Assembly: GCF_003123725.1 (NCBI RefSeq)
Contig: NZ_QETA01000001.1
Span: 930,001-994,000 of the forward strand
Origin: Corticimicrobacter populi
GTDB lineage: Bacteria > Pseudomonadota > Gammaproteobacteria > Burkholderiales > Burkholderiaceae_B
Direction: 5' to 3'
Length of the DNA: 64,000 nt
A program made the position numbers and the translations under genes. Of the stretch, positions 37,295 through 45,538 are shown one piece after another. How positions within the stretch are numbered: the stretch's first letter is position 1; each line of letters opens with the position of its first letter. The notes under the pieces were generated by a model that worked only from the letters and a program-made list of their open reading frames with translations, did not search any database and was not told the origin of the DNA.

Positions 37295-38154
37295 CTCCCG
37301 ACGAATACTGCCAGGACAAGGCCGCCCGCAGCGGTTCGAGCTTCTATTACGCCTTCCTGTTCCTGCCGCCCGAACGGCGGCGCGCCATCACGGCTCTGTA
37401 TGCCTACTGCCGCGAAGTGGACGACGTGGTGGACGAGTGCACGGACCCGTCACTGGCCCGCATCAAGCTGGCCTGGTGGCGCGAACAGATCGCGGCCATG
37501 TACGAGGGTCGCGCCGAACATCCCGTCACCCAGGCGCTGGCACCGCATATTCATGTCTACGGGCTGGAGAAGGACAAGCTGCTGGCCGTCGTCGATGGCA
37601 TGGAAATGGACCTCGACCAGAGCCGCTACCTCGACTATGCCGGCCTGAAAAAATACTGCTGGCATGCGGCTGGCGTCGTCGGCGAAATGTCCGCCGCCAT
37701 TTTCGGCCATACCGAGCCGGCCACGCTGCTGTATGCAGAAAAGCTGGGACTGGCCTTCCAGCTCACCAACATCATCCGCGACATCGGCGACGATGCCCGG
37801 CGCGACAGGATCTACCTGCCCATCGACGATCTGCAGCGCTTTGGCGTCAAGGCGGCCGACATCATCAATGGCCGCTATTCCGAACAGTTCTCGGCACTCA
37901 TGGCATTCCAGGCCGAGCGGGCACGGCAAGCCTACCGCGAAGCCGTACAGTTGCTGCCCGAGGCAGACCGCCGGGCACAGCGTCCCGGTCTGATGATGGC
38001 AGCCATCTACCATGCCCTGCTCGATGAGATCGAACGCGAAAACTGGCAGGTCCTGCACCAGCGTATCGCCCTCACGCCACTGCGCAAACTTTTCCTGGCC
38101 TGGCGAGTCTGGGTCAGCGGTGGCCGCAGCCTGATCCGCCGCCTGTCGCGCTGA
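37291..38154 (+). CDS. hpnD: Presqualene diphosphate synthase HpnD
   Basis: A 287-residue squalene/phytoene synthase homologue that joins two farnesyl diphosphates to presqualene diphosphate. Asp-rich motifs: YCREVDDVVDECTD and TNIIRDIGDDARRDRIYLP. The start at 37291 overlaps the hpnC stop; the frame runs further upstream only as a shadow of hpnC. The substrate comes from IspA-type synthases (ispA is at 52469). Confidence 0.94.
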   Translation: MTPDEYCQDKAARSGSSFYYAFLFLPPERRRAITALYAYCREVDDVVDECTDPSLARIKLAWWREQIAAMYEGRAEHPVTQALAPHIHVYGLEKDKLLAVVDGMEMDLDQSRYLDYAGLKKYCWHAAGVVGEMSAAIFGHTEPATLLYAEKLGLAFQLTNIIRDIGDDARRDRIYLPIDDLQRFGVKAADIINGRYSEQFSALMAFQAERARQAYREAVQLLPEADRRAQRPGLMMAAIYHALLDEIERENWQVLHQRIALTPLRKLFLAWRVWVSGGRSLIRRLSR

Positions 38155-38182
38155 CCCTGCCGCCACATTACACGAGACTGCC

Positions 38183-39562
38183 ATGTCGCACGCCACGGAT
38201 TCCCTACATATCGCTGTCATCGGTGCCGGCTGGGCCGGCCTGGCGGCCACGGCCACCCTGCAGGAACTGGGATGCCGCGTGACCGTATTCGAAGCCGCCC
38301 ATCAGGCCGGCGGCCGGGCCCGGCGCTTGCCCTCCTCGACCGGTTTCGACCATCCACTCGACAACGGCCAGCATATCCTGCTGGGTGCCTACCGCGAAAC
38401 GCTGGCCCTGATGCAGAGTATCGGCATCAATCCAGACAAGGCCTTGCTGCGCCTGCCACTGCAACTGGGCAGTGCCGATGGCAGCTTCGGCCTGCGAGCC
38501 CCCCGCTGGCCAGCCCCCTGGCATGCGCTGGCCGCACTGCTGGAAGCAGACGGCCTGAATTGGTCGGAACGCCTTGCCGCCATCCGCCTGCTGCTGACGC
38601 TCAAGGGTGCCCGCTGGCAGGCTCCCGCCCAGGAAACCGTCGCCGGTCTGCTGCAGCGGCTGCGCCAGCCCGAAAGGCTGTGCCAACGGCTCTGGCATCC
38701 GCTTTGCATGGCCGCCATGAACACCTTGCCAGCCGAAGCCTCGGCGGCACTCTTTGCCACCGTACTGCGCGACAGTCTGGGTGGCTCGCGCCATGACTCG
38801 GATCTGCTGCTGCCGGCCCGCGATCTGTCGGCCCTCTGGCCCGACACCATCGCGCAAAGTGCCGACATCCGTTTTGGCCACACCATTCGCAAGGTTCACC
38901 TTGAACTGGCCCACGGCCTGCGACTCGACCAGTTTCCCACGATATTCGATGGTGTCATCGCCGCCATCCCGCCACACAACGCCCATCGCCTGCTGCACGA
39001 CTGTGGCGACCATGCTCTGCTGGCCCGTCTCAATGCATTCGACACCCAGCCCATCGCCACACTGTATTTCAAGCTGGCCAAACCCTGGAAGTTGCCGGCA
39101 CCGATGCTCATGCTGTGGGAAGACCATGAGCGTGGTCATGACGGCCAATGGCTTTTCGACCGCACACAACTGCTTCAGCCAGCCACTGCCGGACACAAGG
39201 CCACAGGCAGCGGTACGGAACTGGCCGTGGTCGTCAGCGCTGCCCAAGCCCTGCTGGAGCGGCCCCGCGAGCTGGCAATCGCCCGCCTGGAAGAACAGGT
39301 TCGCGAACAGATCGCCCGCCATCCTCGCAATCCGGGCCCGATGCCCGAGGTGATCGAGCATGCGCTGATGATCGAGAAAAAGGCGACATTCACCGCCCGG
39401 CCCGGGCTGGTGCGTCCTGCCACGGCCACGCACTGGCCAGGGCTGCGACTGGCGGGAGACTGGACGGACACCGGCTATCCCGGCGTTCTCGAAGGCGCGG
39501 TCCGCAGCGGCAAACAGGCTGCGCAGGAGCTGCATGCCTGGTTGAGCAGCGTCAAGGCATAA
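38183..39562 (+). CDS. hpnE: Hydroxysqualene dehydroxylase HpnE
   Basis: A 459-residue FAD-dependent amine-oxidase-fold enzyme reducing hydroxysqualene to squalene. The dinucleotide-binding motif is IGAGWAGLAATATL with the GGRARR motif following. The C-terminal FAD site is LRLAGDWTDTGYPGVLEGA. It starts 28 bases after hpnD. No squalene-hopene cyclase gene (hpnF/shc) follows; the next gene is thrC on the other strand. Confidence 0.93.
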   Translation: MSHATDSLHIAVIGAGWAGLAATATLQELGCRVTVFEAAHQAGGRARRLPSSTGFDHPLDNGQHILLGAYRETLALMQSIGINPDKALLRLPLQLGSADGSFGLRAPRWPAPWHALAALLEADGLNWSERLAAIRLLLTLKGARWQAPAQETVAGLLQRLRQPERLCQRLWHPLCMAAMNTLPAEASAALFATVLRDSLGGSRHDSDLLLPARDLSALWPDTIAQSADIRFGHTIRKVHLELAHGLRLDQFPTIFDGVIAAIPPHNAHRLLHDCGDHALLARLNAFDTQPIATLYFKLAKPWKLPAPMLMLWEDHERGHDGQWLFDRTQLLQPATAGHKATGSGTELAVVVSAAQALLERPRELAIARLEEQVREQIARHPRNPGPMPEVIEHALMIEKKATFTARPGLVRPATATHWPGLRLAGDWTDTGYPGVLEGAVRSGKQAAQELHAWLSSVKA

Positions 39563-39624
39563 AGCCGGTCATCAGCAAGTTCAGATGACCGATCCGCCTG
39601 GAAAGCGTCCGTCCAGATAGGCGT

Positions 39625-39654
39625 TCCAGAGTCCATTGATGAATGGACTCTGGA
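39625..39654. terminator. Perfect hairpin between convergent hpnE and thrC
   Basis: TCCAGAGTCCATT, a GATG loop and AATGGACTCTGGA form a 13-bp perfect stem midway between the stop codons of two convergent genes. It lacks T tracts on both sides. It could serve both transcripts. Confidence 0.5.
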
Positions 39655-39683
39655 CACCCGCGCTGCGTCATTTCCAGACAATC

Positions 39684-41096
39684 TCAGCCAGCGTGTGCCT
39701 CTATATAGCGTCGCACGGCCTGCGCATCGTTGTCCATGACTTCGACACGCTGCGGCAGTTGCTCAAGTTCCGCCAGGGCGGCGGGACGCGCCGGTTCGAT
39801 GCCGATAGCCTCGACAATGGTGGCAGAGAACTTGGCCGGCAAGGCCGTCTCGAGCACCAGCATCGGTACGCCGGCCTCGACATGGCTGGCCGCAACCTTG
39901 ACGGCATCGGCCGTATGCGGGTCGATCACCACGCCGGACGCGGCATGTACCGCACGAATCGTCTCCAGCCGGTCCTGATGGGTGCTGGAGCCGGACACAA
40001 AGCCGAACTCGCGCTCGAAACGAGACTGCTCGGCTGACAGATCGAACTGCCCTTCCGCTGCCAGCTGTGCCCACAGCGCCCGCACCCGCTCGGGATCGCG
40101 GCCCACCAGATCGTAGACGAAACGCTCGAAATTGGACGCCTTGGAGATATCCATCGACGGGCTGGACGTAACGTAGGTCTGGGCACTGGCGCGAGGACGA
40201 TAGATCCCAATGCGGAAAAACTCTTCCAGCACGTTGTTTTCGTTGGTTGCCAGCACCAGATGCCGGATCGGCAGGCCCATGCTGCGGGCAATATGCCCGG
40301 CCAGGATGTTGCCGAAATTGCCGGATGGTACGGCAAACGATACTTCGCCACCCGCGACATTGGCGCGCAGCCAACCATGGATGTAATACACCACCTGGGC
40401 AGCGATCCGGGCCCAGTTGATCGAATTGACCGCACCGATCTGGTAGCGACGGCGAAAATCGAGATCGCCGGCCAGTTGCTTGACGATGTCCTGGCAGTCG
40501 TCGAACATGCCATGCACCGCAATGTTGTGGATGTTGGCATCCTGCAGCGAATACATCTGCGCCCTCTGGAACGGGCTCATCAGGCCATGCGGCGACAGCA
40601 TGTAGACCGCCACGTTGCGCTTGCCGCGCAGCGCATACTCGGCCGCCGATCCGGTATCGCCGGAAGTGGCCCCCAGAATATTGATCTGCTGGCCGCGCTG
40701 GCCCAGAACATATTCGAAGACCTGGCCCAGAAACTGCATGGCCATGTCCTTGAAAGCCAGCGTCGGCCCTTCGGACAGTCCCAGCAGTGTCAGGCTGCCG
40801 CCTGCGTAGCCGGGCAGCGGCTTGAGCGGCACGATGGCCGCACTGGAGAACACGCCTTCGCGATAGGCTTCCGCCGTCAGGCGGCGCAGGTCGGCTGACG
40901 GAATATCGTCGGCAAACAGTCCCAGCACCTCGGCCGCCAGCTCGGCATAGCCCAGACTGGCCCAGGCCGAGAGATGCGGGCGAATGTCCGGCAGCGTTTC
41001 CGGCATCGCCAGACCGCCGTCGGGAGCCAGCCCCTCGAGCAGGACATCGGAAAAAGACTGCGGCACCATGCCGCCACGCGTGGAGATGTACTTCAT
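39684..41096 (-). CDS. thrC: Threonine synthase
   Basis: A 470-residue PLP enzyme converting O-phosphohomoserine to threonine. The N-terminus MKYISTRGG is the family start, the PLP lysine lies in LAFKDMAMQFLGQ, and LGATSGDTGSAAEYAL forms the phosphate loop. Length fits the long ThrC class. The start overlaps the hom stop by 4 bases, so the two steps of threonine synthesis are co-translated. Confidence 0.96.
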   Translation of the reverse strand: MKYISTRGGMVPQSFSDVLLEGLAPDGGLAMPETLPDIRPHLSAWASLGYAELAAEVLGLFADDIPSADLRRLTAEAYREGVFSSAAIVPLKPLPGYAGGSLTLLGLSEGPTLAFKDMAMQFLGQVFEYVLGQRGQQINILGATSGDTGSAAEYALRGKRNVAVYMLSPHGLMSPFQRAQMYSLQDANIHNIAVHGMFDDCQDIVKQLAGDLDFRRRYQIGAVNSINWARIAAQVVYYIHGWLRANVAGGEVSFAVPSGNFGNILAGHIARSMGLPIRHLVLATNENNVLEEFFRIGIYRPRASAQTYVTSSPSMDISKASNFERFVYDLVGRDPERVRALWAQLAAEGQFDLSAEQSRFEREFGFVSGSSTHQDRLETIRAVHAASGVVIDPHTADAVKVAASHVEAGVPMLVLETALPAKFSATIVEAIGIEPARPAALAELEQLPQRVEVMDNDAQAVRRYIEAHAG

Positions 41097-42418
41097 GCCA
41101 GGTTTTCCATACGAATCCGGGTCACGCTGGAGCGGACCTGCGGCAATTGCTCGATCAGGCCGATGGCCCGGTTGACGTCGCGCTCGACAGCCTGATGGGT
41201 CAGGAAGATGATGTCGGCACCGGAGTCTCCGTGCGGACGCTGGATCATCGAACCGATGGAAATCTCGGCCTCGGCCAGGATCCGGGCGATATCGGCCAGC
41301 ACACCCGGCTGGTCATCGACATGCAGGCGCAGGTAGTACGCCGTGCGGACATCCTCGATCGGCAGAATGGGCGTATCGGCCATGGCATCATGCTGGAAAG
41401 CCAGATACGGCACACGTTGCTCAGGCGCTGCACCCTGCAGGCGTGCCACATCGACCAGGTCGGCGATCACGGCCGATGCCGTCGGCTCTTCGCCTGCGCC
41501 CTGGCCGTAGTAAAGCGTGGGACCTACGGCATCGCCATGCACCAGCACGGCATTCATGGCACCTTCGACATTGGCCAGCAACCGGCCCTCGGGAATCAGG
41601 GTCGGATGAACACGCAGCTCGATACCATCGGGACGCAGCTTGGTGATACCCAGCAACTTGATGCGATAACCCAGATTTTCGGCATGGACAATGTCTTCCT
41701 GCGCCAGCTTGCTGATGCCCTCGACATGCGCGCGGTCGAACTGCACCGGTACGCCGAAGGCCATCGATGCCAGCAGCGTCAGCTTGTGCGCGGCATCGAC
41801 ACCCTCGATATCGAAAGTCGGATCGGCTTCGGCGTAACCCAGGCGCTGGGCATCTGCCAGCGCAGCCTCGAACGACAGCCCGCGGCTGCGCATTTCGGAC
41901 AGGATGAAATTGGTGGTGCCGTTGATAATGCCGGCTAGCCAGTTGATGCGGTTGGCGCTCAGGCCTTCGCGCAGCGCCTTGATGATGGGGATGCCGCCGG
42001 CCACGGCAGCCTCGTACACCAGCATCACGCCTTTTTCGCGGGCTGCGGCAAACAGCTCGTTGCCGTGGCAGGCCAGCAGCGCCTTGTTGGCGGTCACAAC
42101 ATGCTTGCCCTGGGCAATGGCTTCGCGCACCAGTTCAAGTGCCAGCGTATAGCCGCCGATCAATTCGACCACGATGTCGATTTCTGGATCGCGCACGACC
42201 TCGAAAGGATCGGTCGTGATGGCCGCTGCATCGCCTACCTTGCTGCGCGCCCGCGCCATGTCGCGTACGGCAATGCGACTGACTTCGATGCTGCGACCGG
42301 CCCGACGGGCGATTTCCCCGCCATTGCGACTCAGTACATTCCAGACACCGCCACCGACGACGCCCAGACCCAGCAACCCGACCTTGAGCGGTTTCATTTC
42401 AACAGACCACGGCTTCAT
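41093..42418 (-). CDS. hom: Homoserine dehydrogenase
   Basis: A protein of about 441 residues: NAD(P)-binding domain (VGLLGLGVVGGGVW), catalytic domain (GGIPIIKALREGLSANRI and the conserved GIINGTTNFIL) and a C-terminal ACT domain (LRLHVDDQPGVLADIARIL) for threonine feedback. Two in-frame ATGs 21 bases apart arise from a tandem duplication. The upstream one (42418) has AAGGGTGG before it and gives MKPWSVEMKPLKVG. The inner one (42397) matches the usual N-terminus but lacks a good SD. It is co-transcribed with thrC. Confidence 0.95.
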   Translation of the reverse strand: MKPWSVEMKPLKVGLLGLGVVGGGVWNVLSRNGGEIARRAGRSIEVSRIAVRDMARARSKVGDAAAITTDPFEVVRDPEIDIVVELIGGYTLALELVREAIAQGKHVVTANKALLACHGNELFAAAREKGVMLVYEAAVAGGIPIIKALREGLSANRINWLAGIINGTTNFILSEMRSRGLSFEAALADAQRLGYAEADPTFDIEGVDAAHKLTLLASMAFGVPVQFDRAHVEGISKLAQEDIVHAENLGYRIKLLGITKLRPDGIELRVHPTLIPEGRLLANVEGAMNAVLVHGDAVGPTLYYGQGAGEEPTASAVIADLVDVARLQGAAPEQRVPYLAFQHDAMADTPILPIEDVRTAYYLRLHVDDQPGVLADIARILAEAEISIGSMIQRPHGDSGADIIFLTHQAVERDVNRAIGLIEQLPQVRSSVTRIRMENLA

Positions 42419-42431
42419 TTCAACAGACCAC
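42393..42431. repeat. 21-base tandem duplication at the hom start
   Basis: TTCATTTCAACAGACCAC occurs at 42393-42410 and again at 42414-42431, a period of 21 bases. Each unit contains the ATG complement, so hom has two start codons in the same frame. Confidence 0.95.
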
Positions 42432-42618
42432 CCTTGCGGAACGATTTCCCCAGGCGCTGCGCACCGCACACACCGGGCAATTAAGATAAAACGGATAACC
42501 TGATAATCTAGCGCAAGGTCGGCGCTATCGCAAATCAATTCGTCGCTTGCAGCGCCAAATTCCTGTCATCGCTCTGTCATGACGTATTACGCTATGATGT
42601 TCCCGTTGTTTCCGGAGC

Positions 42619-43065
42619 ATGCGATTGAAACTGAGCAATGACACCAACCCCCTGCTGAACACCGTGACAGCCTACGGTGACGGCTATATCGAGGTCAACC
42701 GGGCGCGCTTCGAACACGCGGTGGCCTTTGGACCCGAGGGCGAGATCGGGCACTGGCCCGTGGCCTCCGCCGACGAGATCACCACTGAACTGCTCCGGCA
42801 GGCGGCCGGACTGCGCCAGGCCGCCACCGATCCGATGGCTTTTCTCGACGCCGACGAATCGTCGGCCATACGTCCGCCGAATGCGCCCGAAGTGCTGCTG
42901 GTCGGCACCGGCCCGCGTCAGCGCTTTCTCCACCCCAGTATCCTGCAGCCGCTCTTGCGGATCGGGATCGGTGTCGAAACCATGGACACCCAGGCCGCCG
43001 CCCGTACCTACAACATCCTCATGGCCGAAGGTCGCCGCGTGGTCGTCGCGCTGCTGCCCGCCTGA
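42619..43065 (+). CDS. Mth938-like (DUF498) domain protein
   Basis: A 148-residue cytosolic protein with the Mth938/NDUFAF3-like fold: ITAYGDGYIEVN-like TAYGDGYIEVNRARFEH, then PEVLLVGTGPRQRFLHP and GIGVETMDTQAAARTYNIL, which closely follow the family. The biochemical function is unknown; the human relative is a complex I assembly factor. It starts with ATG at 42619 (GGAGC upstream), divergent from hom, and is followed by bcp after 19 bases. Confidence 0.88.
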   Translation: MRLKLSNDTNPLLNTVTAYGDGYIEVNRARFEHAVAFGPEGEIGHWPVASADEITTELLRQAAGLRQAATDPMAFLDADESSAIRPPNAPEVLLVGTGPRQRFLHPSILQPLLRIGIGVETMDTQAAARTYNILMAEGRRVVVALLPA

Positions 43066-43084
43066 GCCAGACAAGGAGCCTTCC

Positions 43085-43555
43085 ATGACCCTCCCCACCA
43101 TCGGCCAACCCGCCCCGGACTTCACCGTGGACAGCACCCAGGGTGCCATCACGCTTTCCGCGCTGCGCGGCAAGGCGGTCGTACTGTATTTCTACCCCAA
43201 GGACAGCACGCCGGGCTGCACCACCGAAAGCCAGGATTTCCGGGATCTCCACGCCGAATTCCTGGCGCAGGACTGTATCGTGCTGGGCATTTCCCGCGAC
43301 AGCCTGCGCTCGCACCAGAACTTCACCGAAAAGCAAAGTCTGCCGTTTGCCTTGCTTGCGGATACCGATGAAACCGTCTGCACGCTGTATGGCGTGATCA
43401 AGATGAAAAATATGTATGGCAAACAGGTTCGGGGCATCGAGCGCAGCACTTTCCTGATCGACGCCAACGGCGTGCTCCGACAGGAATGGCGCGGCGTCAA
43501 GGTACCCGAACATGCTGCCACCGTCCTGCAAGCAGTCCAGTCTCTGGGGAACTGA
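43085..43555 (+). CDS. bcp: Thioredoxin-dependent peroxiredoxin Bcp (PrxQ)
   Basis: A 156-residue cytosolic peroxidase reducing hydrogen and organic peroxides. The peroxidatic site reads YFYPKDSTPGCTTESQDF (Cys after PG); the usual resolving cysteine five residues later is absent here (TTESQ), so it is of the one-Cys or other-Cys type. KNMYGKQVRGIERSTFLID is typical of Bcp. The start at 43085 follows AAGGAGCC. The phoH-like gene starts 3 bases after its stop. Confidence 0.93.
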   Translation: MTLPTIGQPAPDFTVDSTQGAITLSALRGKAVVLYFYPKDSTPGCTTESQDFRDLHAEFLAQDCIVLGISRDSLRSHQNFTEKQSLPFALLADTDETVCTLYGVIKMKNMYGKQVRGIERSTFLIDANGVLRQEWRGVKVPEHAATVLQAVQSLGN

Positions 43556-43558
43556 TCC

Positions 43559-45385
43559 ATGCCGTTGCCACCCTTGCCGACCAAGCCCGCCACGCTGCTC
43601 GATACCGACAGCCTGCCGGCCGTAAAGCCCGGCCGCAAAAACCGGCCTGCCAAGAAAGAAACGACCGCGCAGGTCACGCCCGTATCCCAGCCGGATACCG
43701 CTCCGGTCGCAATAGCGCCGCGCGGCAAGGCATCCTCGGCTGGCCTGCTGCTCTCGCCCAGCGACAAGCCCGTCGCCCACCGCAAGGCCAATACGCCTGT
43801 GACCTCGGCAGCGCCTGCGGCGGCCCAGCGTGCTGATACAACAGCCCCGCGTAGCAATACAGCACCTGTTACTGCGACTGTCGCCAGCCAGGCTCCGGCC
43901 CAGACCGACAAACGGGTGCCGTCCGCACCTCCCGCACCGGTCAAAGCGGCTGCAGGCAAGCATGCCGCCCGCGTCAAGACAGCCCGCAAGCCCGAGGCGC
44001 GGACCCTGTTCGTGCTCGACACCAACGTGCTGCTGCACGATCCTTCCTCGCTGTTCCGCTTTCAGGAACACGACATCTTCCTGCCCATGATGATGCTGGA
44101 AGAGCTCGACCACAACAAGAAAGGCATGTCCGAAGTGGCGCGCAACGCCCGCCAGGTCAGCCGTTCGCTGGACGAGCTGGTAGGACAGACTGCCGACATC
44201 GCTGCCGGTCTCCCGCTCAATGCGCTCGGCAGCAAGGAAGCCCGCGGCCGGCTCTACTTCCAGACCTCGGCAGTCCACAACAGCCTGCCGGCCGATCTGC
44301 CCATGGGCAAGGCCGACAACCAGATCCTGGGCGTGGTACACGCGCTGCAGCAAAAGCATGGCGACCGACCTGTCGTGCTGGTCTCCAAGGACATCAACAT
44401 GCGCCTCAAGGCGCGTGCGCTGGGGCTGGCGGCCGAGGATTATTTCAACGACCAGGTCCTGGAAGACTCCGACCTGCTCTACAGCGGCATGCTGGAGCTG
44501 CCCGCCAGCTTCTGGAACAAACATGGCAAGGACATCGAATCCTGGCAACAGGGCGGCCGCACCTTCTACCGGCTGCAGGGGCCGCTCTGCGCCCAGTTCC
44601 TGCCCAACCAGTTCGTCTACTTCGAAGGCGACATGCCACTGTACGCGCAGGTCCAGGAGGTCAGCGGCAAGACAGCCGTGCTGGCCACTCTGCGCGACTA
44701 CACGCACGCCAAGAACAACGTCTGGGGCGTCACCGCGCGCAACCGTGAACAGAACTTCGCGCTCAACCTGCTGATGAACCCGGAATGCGACTTCGTGTCG
44801 CTGCTGGGCCAGGCTGGTACTGGCAAGACATTGCTGGCGCTGGCCTGCGGTCTGGCACAGGTACTGGAGACCAAACGCTACTCGGAGATCATCATCACCC
44901 GCGCCACCGTGCCCGTCGGCGATGACATCGGTTTCCTGCCCGGCACCGAAGAGGAAAAGATGCTGCCCTGGATGGGGGCACTCGAAGACAACCTCGACGT
45001 GCTCAACACGGGCGACCAGCTGGGCAACAGCCAGGGCACCGAATGGAACCGCGCGGCCACCATGGATCTGATCCGCTCGCGCATCAAGGTCAAGTCGCTC
45101 AATTTCATGCGCGGCCGCACCTTCCTCAACAAGTTCCTGATCATCGACGAAGCGCAAAACCTGACGCCCAAGCAGATGAAGACCCTGATCACCCGTGCCG
45201 GCCCCGGTACCAAGGTCGTCTGCCTGGGCAATATCGCCCAGATCGACACCCCCTACCTGACCGAAGGCAGTTCGGGCCTGACCTACGTGGTGGATCGCTT
45301 CAAGGGCTGGCCGCATTCCGGGCACATCACCCTGCAACGAGGCGAACGCTCGCGACTGGCGGACTACGCGGCAGATACGCTCTAA
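43559..45385 (+). CDS. PIN domain-PhoH family ATPase
   Basis: A 608-residue protein. Residues 1-145 are an Ala/Pro/Lys/Thr-rich, probably unstructured extension. A PIN nuclease domain follows (LFVLDTNVLLHDPSSLF, MMLEELDHNKKG). The C-terminal PhoH domain has Walker A LLGQAGTGKTLLALA and the Walker B region LIIDEAQNLTPKQMKTLI. This PhoH2-like or YlaK type is thought to combine RNA cleavage with ATP-driven unwinding. The last genes of this rightward run are Mth938-like, bcp and this. A strong terminator follows. Confidence 0.93.
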   Translation: MPLPPLPTKPATLLDTDSLPAVKPGRKNRPAKKETTAQVTPVSQPDTAPVAIAPRGKASSAGLLLSPSDKPVAHRKANTPVTSAAPAAAQRADTTAPRSNTAPVTATVASQAPAQTDKRVPSAPPAPVKAAAGKHAARVKTARKPEARTLFVLDTNVLLHDPSSLFRFQEHDIFLPMMMLEELDHNKKGMSEVARNARQVSRSLDELVGQTADIAAGLPLNALGSKEARGRLYFQTSAVHNSLPADLPMGKADNQILGVVHALQQKHGDRPVVLVSKDINMRLKARALGLAAEDYFNDQVLEDSDLLYSGMLELPASFWNKHGKDIESWQQGGRTFYRLQGPLCAQFLPNQFVYFEGDMPLYAQVQEVSGKTAVLATLRDYTHAKNNVWGVTARNREQNFALNLLMNPECDFVSLLGQAGTGKTLLALACGLAQVLETKRYSEIIITRATVPVGDDIGFLPGTEEEKMLPWMGALEDNLDVLNTGDQLGNSQGTEWNRAATMDLIRSRIKVKSLNFMRGRTFLNKFLIIDEAQNLTPKQMKTLITRAGPGTKVVCLGNIAQIDTPYLTEGSSGLTYVVDRFKGWPHSGHITLQRGERSRLADYAADTL

Positions 45386-45413
45386 GATGAACTGATCGCT
45401 GCGATGTTCATGT

Positions 45414-45447
45414 AAAAAGGCCAGTCAAATAATCGACTGGCCTTTTT
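45414..45447 (+). terminator. Rho-independent terminator after the PhoH-like gene
   Basis: AAAAAGGCCAGTC and GACTGGCCTTTTT form a 13-bp stem ending in T runs. It can act in both directions, so it also faces the convergent dnaB gene. Confidence 0.88.
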
Positions 45448-45538
45448 CTTGACAACAAAAGAATGCGCTACATGGATCGCGGGGCAACAGCAAAGCCCTC
45501 AAGGGCGCGTTTTCTCCTGAGAGCGCAGCAATATAAAA

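Noticed and set aside
38204-39535. A 443-codon open frame on the minus strand
   Set aside because: It is a shadow of hpnE, which has clear FAD-binding motifs.
43019-45337. A 772-codon open frame on the minus strand
   Set aside because: It runs antisense to bcp and the PIN-PhoH gene, both with clear motifs. Its sequence is repetitive in Gly, His and Val as expected from a shadow of GC-rich coding DNA, and shows no domain.
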